From Succinivibrionaceae bacterium UBA3769 (lineage in GTDB: Bacteria; Pseudomonadota; Gammaproteobacteria; Enterobacterales; Succinivibrionaceae): a stretch of 18,826 nucleotides of DNA. The position numbers and the translations under genes were made by a program. Of this stretch, positions 12,925 to 18,826 are shown piece by piece (the first letter of the stretch is position 1; the number at the start of each line of letters is the position of its first letter). The notes under the pieces are model-generated. The model ran no database searches and was not told where the DNA came from. It saw nothing but the letters and a program-made list of their open reading frames with translations. The DNA is taken from positions 1 to 18,826 of the forward strand of contig DFFT01000082.1 in assembly GCA_002372325.1 (NCBI GenBank), in the 5' to 3' direction.

Positions 12925-15339
12925 ATGTCCGAGATAACTGCGATTTTTGAGGAGGGCGGCCCTCTGGGCGGCGTGCCGGGATACCGGGTCAGGCGGGGAC
13001 AGGTGTGCATGGCGGCCGCCGTGGCAGAAGCTGTTGCCAAAGGCCGGAATCTCATTGTGGAGGCCGGCACCGGCACCGGCAAAACCTTCGGCTATCTGAT
13101 CCCGATTCTTAAAAAGGGCTACAAGGCCATTGTCAGCACCGAGGCCAAGAATCTCCAGAATCAGATTTCGGAAAAGGATCTCCCGGCGCTCCTGAAGCTC
13201 ATGGGGCTGGAGGGCAAGGTAAAGACGGTGGTCTGGAAGGGCAAGTCCAACTATGTCTGCCGGGAGGTGCTGGAAGGCCTGATGAACAGGGCGGAGCGCC
13301 GGAAATCCCACGAAGGCGCTTCCGGAGATGCCTTGGACATTATCATTAAGCACAAATCCCGGGTGGCGGAGTTTATCAGGGCTCCCGGAAACGGCGAGCT
13401 TTCTGATTTTGAAAAAATCACCGGCATTTCCAGTTCCAAGGTGCTGCCCCGCATTGCCATTGACGGCGAGCGCTGCCTTGGGGATCACTGCAAGCATTGC
13501 GATGACTGCTATCACAAGCTGATCCGGGTTCGGGCTCAGCAGGCGGACGTTGTCATTGTAAACCACTCGCTCCTGTGCTACGGCGCCTTCTGGGAGGACT
13601 ATCTCCCGGATGCGGAGGCGGTGGTCATCGATGAGGCTCATAAATTTCCGGACACTCTCAAGCAATGCTTTTCGGTAAGGTTTAACAGCATCACCTTCCT
13701 GAAGACTCTTGATCGTGTCCGGGAGCATATCAGAGATGCCCTGGGGGGAGAAAAGGAGCTTAAAAAGCTGGAGGAGGGCTCCCTCAAAAGAAACAGGAAG
13801 GACAGCAGAGGGGGCGACGGGGAAATCAATCTCTTTACCGCTGACAGGCTGGACTCTTTCTTCTCGGCCATCCCGGAAATCAAGCAGGCTCTCAATAATC
13901 TGGAGGAAACGCTCCCCGGCTTTAACGAAGTTCTGCGGAGCCGCTACACCGATCCCGCCAATGATTACTCCCCCCTGCCGGAATTCCGGGGCCGGGAGCG
14001 GGATCTTCCGGTGGTTTTCAGCAGAAGCTCCCAGGAGATGAATAAATGCATGGAAAGCGGTTTTCTGGAGGAGCTTGATGATCTTGCCCGCGGCTTTTAT
14101 CCGGTATTGAAGGATTTTCTGGAACAGCTGGACAATGCGGTCAAAATCATTTCCAATGCCGCTAACAAAGCAGCGGAGAAAGCCCTGATGGCGGGGCCGG
14201 ATTCCCCGGAGGCGGATTTTTCCGCGCATATGGCCAGATCTGCGGATCTCCTCTCCAACTACTCCGCCACTCTTAAGGAAAAAATCTTTCCGGAGCTCTC
14301 CCCGGAGGCGGAGCTTGCCGAGGATGCTCCCCCCTTTTTTGATTCTGAAAACTATTACCGCAGCTATGTCCGGACTCCGGGGCATTTTGAGATCTCCGCT
14401 ACCCCGTACAATCCGGATCGGGAATTCCGGGAATACTTCTCGGAATCCAAGATCAACCTGAAGCATGCGCACTACATCTTCACCAGCGCCACCATTTCCA
14501 CCGGCGGCATGTCCTCCTTTGACGGCATTTCCGAGTCCGGGAACTACAATTATTTCACGGACTTCCTGATGCGGCTGGGGCTGGACAACACCACCTCCGA
14601 CGTCATGCAGATCGCCAGCCCCTTTAATTACTACCGGAACAGCCTTTTATGCATTCCCGAGGGGCTGAACGGCCTTAAGAAGGCTCCGGGCACCGGGCAG
14701 ATCCGCCCGGACGCCATTCTGGAAATGCTGGCCGATGCCATTAACATCACCCCCGGCGGGATTTTCATTCTCTGCACCTCCTATGCGGCGGTGAGCGCCT
14801 ACTATGCCGCCATGTATCAGCTTATTAAGACCCAGCGCATCCGTTCCCGGCTTCTCATGTATCAGGGAGACGACAGCCAGAGCAAGGAGCAGATGACCGC
14901 CCGCTTCCGGGAGAACGGCCGGGCCATCCTTATCGGCACCAAATCCTTCTGGGAGGGGGTGGACATGCCCGGAAAGGATCTCTCCATGGTGATAATTGAC
15001 AAGATTCCCTTCCCCCAGATGAGCATTGATCTCAAGGCGGAACGGAAGTACTGCGAGGCGCATCGGAATCCCGCCAGCGGGTACGGAGTTTTTGAGCTGG
15101 TGGATATGCCAAGGGCAATTATCGACCTTAAGCAGGGGGCCGGCCGTCTTATCCGGAAGGAGGATGACACCGGAGTCGTGGTGATCTGCAGTCCGGCTCT
15201 CACCGACGGCGGCAGGAAGCAGTACCGGGATGACATTCTGGAATCCCTGCCTCCCATGTATTTCGATACCGAGGTGAGCACCATCCGGGAATTCTGGGAC
15301 TGGCACCGGAAGCACGACAAGCCGGAGGCGTCTTCCTGA
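12925..15339 (+). CDS. yoaA: Fe-S ATP-dependent DNA helicase, YoaA/DinG (XPD-like) family
   Basis: 804 residues. This is a superfamily 2 5'-3' helicase involved in DNA repair and replication restart. Visible motifs are Walker A AGTGTGKT at 47-54, DEAH at 236-239, a late-domain FWEGVDMPGKDLS segment and motif VI QGAGRLIR around 737-744. Between Walker A and DEAH lie cysteines C112, C184, C189, C192 and C195, which supply the four ligands of the family's [4Fe-4S] cluster. The proximity of tsaB recalls the E. coli yoaA-tsaB pair, hence the symbol, but at 804 residues it is clearly longer than E. coli YoaA (about 640), with extra sequence between DEAH and the second helicase domain. I chose the ATG at 12925; an upstream TTG at 12904 is in a T-run. 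The ribosome binding site is weak. Confidence 0.9.
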   Translation: MSEITAIFEEGGPLGGVPGYRVRRGQVCMAAAVAEAVAKGRNLIVEAGTGTGKTFGYLIPILKKGYKAIVSTEAKNLQNQISEKDLPALLKLMGLEGKVKTVVWKGKSNYVCREVLEGLMNRAERRKSHEGASGDALDIIIKHKSRVAEFIRAPGNGELSDFEKITGISSSKVLPRIAIDGERCLGDHCKHCDDCYHKLIRVRAQQADVVIVNHSLLCYGAFWEDYLPDAEAVVIDEAHKFPDTLKQCFSVRFNSITFLKTLDRVREHIRDALGGEKELKKLEEGSLKRNRKDSRGGDGEINLFTADRLDSFFSAIPEIKQALNNLEETLPGFNEVLRSRYTDPANDYSPLPEFRGRERDLPVVFSRSSQEMNKCMESGFLEELDDLARGFYPVLKDFLEQLDNAVKIISNAANKAAEKALMAGPDSPEADFSAHMARSADLLSNYSATLKEKIFPELSPEAELAEDAPPFFDSENYYRSYVRTPGHFEISATPYNPDREFREYFSESKINLKHAHYIFTSATISTGGMSSFDGISESGNYNYFTDFLMRLGLDNTTSDVMQIASPFNYYRNSLLCIPEGLNGLKKAPGTGQIRPDAILEMLADAINITPGGIFILCTSYAAVSAYYAAMYQLIKTQRIRSRLLMYQGDDSQSKEQMTARFRENGRAILIGTKSFWEGVDMPGKDLSMVIIDKIPFPQMSIDLKAERKYCEAHRNPASGYGVFELVDMPRAIIDLKQGAGRLIRKEDDTGVVVICSPALTDGGRKQYRDDILESLPPMYFDTEVSTIREFWDWHRKHDKPEASS

Positions 15340-15519
15340 TGCTTCCCCGGCCAGGCTCGTGCCGGCCCCTTAGTTTGTCCGGAGATTATGAAGTAACTGA
15401 ACATTTACAGCACAAAAACGGAGCCTGCACCGGGTTCTGAGGGCCGGTATTTGCAGCAATCTTGAAAAAACAGCGGGTTATGGACAGCGGGCTGTGAATC
15501 AATGCTGACGGAGGATCAT
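15340..15519. other. Gap between the helicase and the flavoprotein gene, no clear signal
   Basis: About 180 bases. It holds neither a convincing terminator for the helicase nor a convincing promoter for the flavoprotein. A TTGCAG (15451-15456) has no good -10 partner. No target-site duplication or inverted repeat that would mark an insertion was recognised. Confidence 0.4.
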
Positions 15520-16260
15520 ATGAAAACCATAATTTTGAACGGGAGTCCCCGCAGGAACTGGAACACCGCGCAGCTTCTGAAGGAAGCGCAAAGAGGAGCG
15601 GAATCCGCCGGCGCCGACGTTGAGTATATCGACCTTTACGGTCTGAACTTCAATGGCTGCCGCAGCTGTCTTGCCTGCAAGCGCAAGGGGATTGCGGAGC
15701 CCTGCAAATGTTACTGGAATGATGAACTGACACCTGTTTTGGAGAAAATATGGCTGGCGGACAGATTGATCGCCGGCGCGCCGATTTATTACGGCGAGCC
15801 CGCAAGCGGCATGCGCGCGCTGCTGGAAAGACTGGCATTTCCGGCCATGAGCTACAACGACTATTCCAGCGTCTTCAAAGGCCGTGTTGATGCGGATATC
15901 TTCCTTGCCATGAATGCGCCTATGCAGTATTACAGGCAGGCGTACGAAGGAAGAATGCAGGAGTATTTTGCTCCCCTGCGATTCCTGAACGGTCAGGTGC
16001 GGATTTTTCCGGTTTGCGATACTCTGCAGGTCAGGGATTACTCCAAATATGATATGGCAGGGTTCTCTGAGGAGCATAAGAAAGCGGTGCATGACGCGGA
16101 ATTCCCGAAACTGCTGGAGCAGGCTTTCAGGATCGGCGCCGCCTGCGAACCGAACCGGGAAACGCTGATGGCCATGAATGAAGCTGAAAGCATCGCCGGG
16201 GATCCTGATGCCAGGCGTTACTCTGACGTTGAAGAAGCCCTGAAGGCATTAAAGGAATGA
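15520..16260 (+). CDS. Flavodoxin-fold NAD(P)H:FMN reductase-like iron-sulfur flavoprotein
   Basis: 246 residues. The N-terminus ILNGSPRRNWNT is the FMN phosphate-binding loop of the flavodoxin-like/NADPH-dependent FMN reductase superfamily. The GAPIYYGEPASGMRALLERL segment is the second typical flavin-binding region. Between them is a cysteine cluster (C-x2-C-x2-C, then C-x-C), as in iron-sulfur flavoproteins of anaerobes, so it may also bind a cluster. It is probably a cytoplasmic redox enzyme of unknown substrate. I use the ATG at 15520, because GGAGG at 15510-15514 lies five bases upstream; an ATG six codons earlier lies before that site. It sits between the helicase and tsaB, and its codon use seems less biased than that of its neighbours, which suggests later acquisition. 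Confidence 0.85.
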   Translation: MKTIILNGSPRRNWNTAQLLKEAQRGAESAGADVEYIDLYGLNFNGCRSCLACKRKGIAEPCKCYWNDELTPVLEKIWLADRLIAGAPIYYGEPASGMRALLERLAFPAMSYNDYSSVFKGRVDADIFLAMNAPMQYYRQAYEGRMQEYFAPLRFLNGQVRIFPVCDTLQVRDYSKYDMAGFSEEHKKAVHDAEFPKLLEQAFRIGAACEPNRETLMAMNEAESIAGDPDARRYSDVEEALKALKE

Positions 16261-16262
16261 GA

Positions 16263-16285
16263 CTCGTCAGGGCGAGCCTTTTTCC
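16263..16285 (+). terminator. Weak terminator after the flavoprotein gene
   Basis: CTCG at 16263-16266 and CGAG at 16273-16276 form a four-pair stem followed closely by a run of T residues. It begins two bases after the stop codon. The stem is short, so function is uncertain. Confidence 0.3.
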
Positions 16286-16308
16286 TCATCATAACAGGCC
16301 TTTAAGGA

Positions 16309-16314
16309 TATAAT
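16309..16314 (+). promoter_or_regulatory. tsaB: -10 box of the tsaB promoter
   Basis: A perfect TATAAT 30 bases before the tsaB ATG. No clear -35 is visible at the proper distance, so the promoter is tentative. If used, tsaB would have a very short leader. Confidence 0.45.
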
Positions 16315-16344
16315 AAAGGCTGATTTTTCAAGGCGGGATTTATT

Positions 16345-17067
16345 ATGACCAAGATACTTGCGGTGGACACGGCCACCGAGGCCTGTTCGGCGGCTCTCTT
16401 CATTGACGGCCGGATTATCTCAGAGAAGGAGGTGGTGCCGCAGGGGCACACCCGGCTTCTTTTGCCCATGACTGACAGGCTTCTTAAGGTGGCCGGTCTC
16501 AGTCTTCGGGATCTGGATGCCCTGGCTGCGGGGAGAGGCCCCGGATCCTTTACCGGCGTCCGCATCGGCGTCAGCATGGCTCAGGGACTGGCCTTCGGCG
16601 CCGGAAAGCCCCTTATCGGCATCAGCGATCTTATGGTTATGGCGTTTCAGGCTCTGGAGGAGACCGGCCTTAACGAAGCGGTGGCTGCCATTGACGCCCG
16701 CATGGGAGAGGTTTATCTGGGAGTTTTCCGGAAGGATCCTGATGGCTTTCCGGAGCTTTTGGGCGAGGAACGGGTGCTGGCTCCGGAGATCGCCGCTTCC
16801 TATGCTAAAGAGCTCCTTTCCGGAAATCAGCCGGCTTTGACAGGCACCGGCTTTGCCGCCTATCCCCGGATCGGGGAGGCCCTTAACGGCGTTCCCGCAG
16901 CGGAAAACCTTCCCTGGGCGGATACCCTGGCAAGGCTGGCTCTCCGGGATTATGAACGGGGGCTTGCCCGCGCTCCCGGGGAAATCCTTCCGGTTTACAT
17001 CAGGGATCAGGTTACCTGGAAGAAGGTGGCCGAGCAGGAGCTGGAACGTCAGCAAAGACGGGGCTGA
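16345..17067 (+). CDS. tsaB: tRNA threonylcarbamoyladenosine synthesis protein TsaB
   Basis: 240 residues (E. coli TsaB is about 231). TsaB is the non-catalytic, ASKHA-fold partner that binds TsaD and TsaE to make t6A37 in tRNAs that read ANN codons. Family marks are the start ILAVDTATEACSAAL, the QGHT...LLPM segment, AAGRGPGSFTGVRIG with its GPGSFTG loop, and AAIDARMGEVY. The ATG at 16345 has only a modest AAGG-type site about ten bases upstream. In E. coli tsaB is next to yoaA; here a flavoprotein gene lies in between. A strong terminator follows at 17087-17126. Confidence 0.95.
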   Translation: MTKILAVDTATEACSAALFIDGRIISEKEVVPQGHTRLLLPMTDRLLKVAGLSLRDLDALAAGRGPGSFTGVRIGVSMAQGLAFGAGKPLIGISDLMVMAFQALEETGLNEAVAAIDARMGEVYLGVFRKDPDGFPELLGEERVLAPEIAASYAKELLSGNQPALTGTGFAAYPRIGEALNGVPAAENLPWADTLARLALRDYERGLARAPGEILPVYIRDQVTWKKVAEQELERQQRRG

Positions 17068-17086
17068 CCATCCGGGAGCAGCCAAA

Positions 17087-17126
17087 CCGGAAATCTGCGT
17101 TTTTTTGCAGGTTATCCGGGTTTTTT
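17087..17126 (+). terminator. Intrinsic terminator of tsaB
   Basis: A 12-pair stem with one bulged A: 17087-17098 pairs with 17107-17119 around an eight-base T-rich loop. A G and six T residues follow (17121-17126). It begins 19 bases after the tsaB stop. Confidence 0.9.
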
Positions 17127-17136
17127 AACAAAGCTG

Positions 17137-17145
17137 TGGTATTCT
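17137..17145 (+). promoter_or_regulatory. Possible extended -10 promoter for the oxidoreductase unit
   Basis: TGGTATTCT is an extended -10 with four of six core matches, just past the tsaB terminator. No -35 is seen. It would start transcription near 17152 and give a leader of about 120 bases. Confidence 0.35.
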
Positions 17146-17157
17146 GATAGAGACCGT

Positions 17158-17197
17158 TTCGGTTTTGGGAACGAAATAATCGTTTCCGGCAGCCGAA
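17158..17197 (+). promoter_or_regulatory. Nested inverted repeat in the leader of the oxidoreductase gene
   Basis: The inner arms 17167-17173 and 17181-17187 pair over seven bases (one wobble) around AAATAAT. The outer arms TTCGG (17158-17162) and CCGAA (17193-17197) add five pairs beyond an internal loop. No T-run follows, so it is not a terminator. It could be an operator for a dimeric regulator or a structured leader. Confidence 0.4.
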
Positions 17198-17271
17198 CCA
17201 AAGAACAAAAATCATAAAGACAGGGACAGCTGAAAGCATTGGCGGAATTGTTCTAACCGGGGGGAAGGAGC

Positions 17272-18330
17272 ATGTCGAGACAGGATCATGCTTTAAGCGC
17301 AGCCATTATCGGAGCCGGGGAGCGCGCCCGGAACATGATTCGGGTTTACCGGATGCTGGGACGTCCCGTGACCGGAGTATTCAGCAGAACCCGGGAAAAG
17401 ACCTACAAGATGGTGGAGGAGCTGGGACTTTACGGCGTCACCACCGTATATGAAAACCTGGCCAACATGCTGGAGCACGATGTCTCTCCTTATATCTACA
17501 TTGCTTCCCCCAACAACACCCATGCCGCGTTTTCCATGGAGGCGATTTTTCATGGGCGGCATGTCTTTACCGAAAACCTCATGGCAGAAAACGTCCGGGA
17601 GCTGGCCTCCATTGAAGAAGCTTTGCGGCAGGAGCCCCGGGTTTTTATGGAAGCCAATACCGCGCTGTCATCCCCCGTGCTCAAGCGTCTGCAGAGCTAC
17701 ATAAACACCGGACGGGACTACCCGGAGCTGGGCGCTCTGGGCATGCTGGCCATTACCTACAGTTCCTCCCGGGACAAGCCTAAGAGCGAACTCGGCTTTC
17801 TTAAGAGCGAGGGCTGCTACCCCATCGGAGCAGCGGTAAGACTTCAGGGCACTCGGGTGGAGACGGTGGTTTCCGATATGGATCTGGATCCCTCCTGGCA
17901 TGATTCCCGGGGCGCCTGCACCCTCAGCAATGATGCCGGCATTAAATCCTGCCTCTCCATGTCCTTTGCTGACAAGCTGCCCTCCAATGTGGTGCTTTCC
18001 TTCAAGAACGGCTTTATTCTGGTGGAGGATTTCCCCACGGCTCTTCATTACGACATATTTCAGGGCGGGGTGCGCACCCGGGTGGATCTTACTCAGGACA
18101 TTCTCCGGGAATACGAGCTTTCTCCGGACATTTTTAAAACTCCTCTGGATATCTCCCTGGCAGTGTCGATTCTGGACTTTGAGGCGGCGGTGGCAGCCAG
18201 TCAGGATCGCGCTGTCTGGCAGGAGTACGCCAACTACCGGGAATCTCAGGCCGTGTTCCGCCTGATATATGAAATTCTGGCCCATATGTCCGTTACCGCA
18301 AGGCCGGAAATGCGGACGGTTCCGCAGTAA
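17272..18330 (+). CDS. Gfo/Idh/MocA-family oxidoreductase-like protein with altered active site
   Basis: 352 residues. The N-terminal Rossmann fold shows AAIIGAGERAR, a variant of the G-x-G-x-x-x-R dinucleotide loop, then VTGVFSR at the end of the second strand and YIASPNNTHAAF, equivalent to the family's P-x-x-x-H segment. The usual E-K-P motif, whose lysine takes part in catalysis, is replaced by E101-N102-L103 in FTENLMAEN. The second domain has a reduced CYPIG element instead of the usual GG..xDxG.Y pattern. It may still bind NAD(P) but need not be a dehydrogenase. The ATG at 17272 has a purine-rich site (GGGGGAAGGAG) ending one base before it, so either the upstream Gs act as ribosome binding site or the start is slightly off. 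The next gene begins 39 bases after the stop, and the two are probably co-transcribed. Confidence 0.85.
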   Translation: MSRQDHALSAAIIGAGERARNMIRVYRMLGRPVTGVFSRTREKTYKMVEELGLYGVTTVYENLANMLEHDVSPYIYIASPNNTHAAFSMEAIFHGRHVFTENLMAENVRELASIEEALRQEPRVFMEANTALSSPVLKRLQSYINTGRDYPELGALGMLAITYSSSRDKPKSELGFLKSEGCYPIGAAVRLQGTRVETVVSDMDLDPSWHDSRGACTLSNDAGIKSCLSMSFADKLPSNVVLSFKNGFILVEDFPTALHYDIFQGGVRTRVDLTQDILREYELSPDIFKTPLDISLAVSILDFEAAVAASQDRAVWQEYANYRESQAVFRLIYEILAHMSVTARPEMRTVPQ

Positions 18331-18369
18331 CAGGCATGCCCGGAAACTTAAAGACGGAAGCCGCAATTT

Positions 18370-18826
18370 ATGTTTTATTTTCAGCTGGATGATGTTTGTT
18401 ATGCCGCGTCCCGGGGGACGGGACTCCGGGAAACCGGGGATCCGGTTTCTCCGGAGGATTACGCTGCCTTTCAGAAGGAGCTTGCCGCGGGAATTCCCAT
18501 GATGCTCCGGCGGCGGCTCCTTCCGGCCGGAAGGCTGGCGGTGGGCGCAGGAGTCCGGCTTCTGACCCGTTTTCCGGATATGGCGAGGATTATCTTTGCC
18601 TCCCGCACCGGAGAAAGCGTGAGGTGCTTCCGGCTTCTTCAGGAGATCCTGGCGGGAAACGGCATTTCACCCATGGAATTTGCCTCCTGCGTGCACAACG
18701 GGAATGCGGGGGTGCTCTCAATTATCCGGAAGTATCAGGGCGAGGTTACCGCCGTAGCCGGGGCCGAGAGCACTCTTATGGCCGGGCTTACCGAAGCCCG
18801 GGCCGCGCTGGAAGCCCGGCCGGAGG
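18370..18826 (+). CDS. Beta-ketoacyl synthase-like protein of the aryl polyene type, N-terminal part
   Basis: 152 residues are visible and the frame runs off the window edge. The pattern IPMMLRRRL..AGRLAVGAG, then IIFASRTGE..R...LL.EIL, then GISPMEFASCVHNGNAG, fits the N-terminal beta-ketoacyl-synthase-like domain found in aryl polyene clusters (often called chain length factor). These proteins lack the usual ketosynthase nucleophile and act with a catalytic partner. The ATG at 18370 has GGAAG about ten bases upstream. It follows the oxidoreductase gene by 39 bases. If the call is right, acyl carrier protein, acyltransferase and ketosynthase genes should follow outside the window. Confidence 0.75.
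   Translation, partial: MFYFQLDDVCYAASRGTGLRETGDPVSPEDYAAFQKELAAGIPMMLRRRLLPAGRLAVGAGVRLLTRFPDMARIIFASRTGESVRCFRLLQEILAGNGISPMEFASCVHNGNAGVLSIIRKYQGEVTAVAGAESTLMAGLTEARAALEARPE

Noticed and set aside
12916..14472. 518-codon open frame on the minus strand opposite the helicase
   Set aside because: Same reason: the + strand carries all helicase motifs, and the antisense frame has none and no start signals.
1..18826. CRISPR arrays, tRNA or rRNA genes
   Set aside because: No regularly spaced repeats, cloverleaf-like sequences or ribosomal RNA signatures were recognised on either strand.

Overview
The window looks like chromosomal DNA of a GC-moderate gammaproteobacterium. A YebG-type protein, a YoaA/DinG helicase close to tsaB, an enterobacterial-looking Fur box and an aryl-polyene-type ketosynthase homologue all point that way. 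The self-contained nifU-nifS pair, in place of an isc operon, would suit an anaerobe such as a member of the Succinivibrionaceae; that family assignment is inference from gene content, not a database result. All genes I accept are on the + strand. Only one very small minus-strand reading frame is worth noting.

Layout. 1-262: 3' end of an AT-rich coiled-coil gene that starts outside the window, closed by a strong terminator. 263-668: no convincing gene, but an extended -10 promoter. 669-2927: a small four-helix membrane protein followed by a full ABC exporter. 3213-3632: YebG-family protein. 3916-7974: five overlapping or abutting genes, namely folE, a membrane-anchored protein of unknown family, a GtrB-like polyprenyl-phosphate glycosyltransferase, a GtrA-like flippase and a PIG-V-like GT-C glycosyltransferase. 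Together they form a folate gene coupled to a three-component surface-glycosylation module. 8182-9174: a protein I read as a domesticated ISAzo13-family transposase that has lost two of its three DDE residues. 9280-10068: truA. 10179-12703: a Fur-box-like site and nifU-nifS for Fe-S cluster assembly. 12925-15339: YoaA/DinG Fe-S helicase. 15520-16260: a flavodoxin-fold protein that separates the helicase from its usual neighbour tsaB (16345-17067). 17272-18330: Gfo/Idh/MocA-like protein with an altered catalytic motif. 18370-end: start of a beta-ketoacyl-synthase-like gene of the aryl polyene type, cut by the window edge.

How the genes fit together. The glycosylation genes probably build polyprenyl-phosphate-sugar, flip it and transfer the sugar to a periplasmic or surface acceptor. 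nifU and nifS supply Fe-S clusters, which the helicase downstream needs. The last two genes may open an aryl polyene or related lipid cluster that continues beyond the window. Promoters with a near-perfect TATAAT box recur ahead of most units, and several clear intrinsic terminators separate them.

The most interesting items are the catalytically dead transposase-derived protein with its own good promoter, the NifU with a long coiled-coil insert behind a Fur-like operator, and the unknown fourth component of the glycosylation operon. I found no tRNA, rRNA, CRISPR array or intact insertion sequence.
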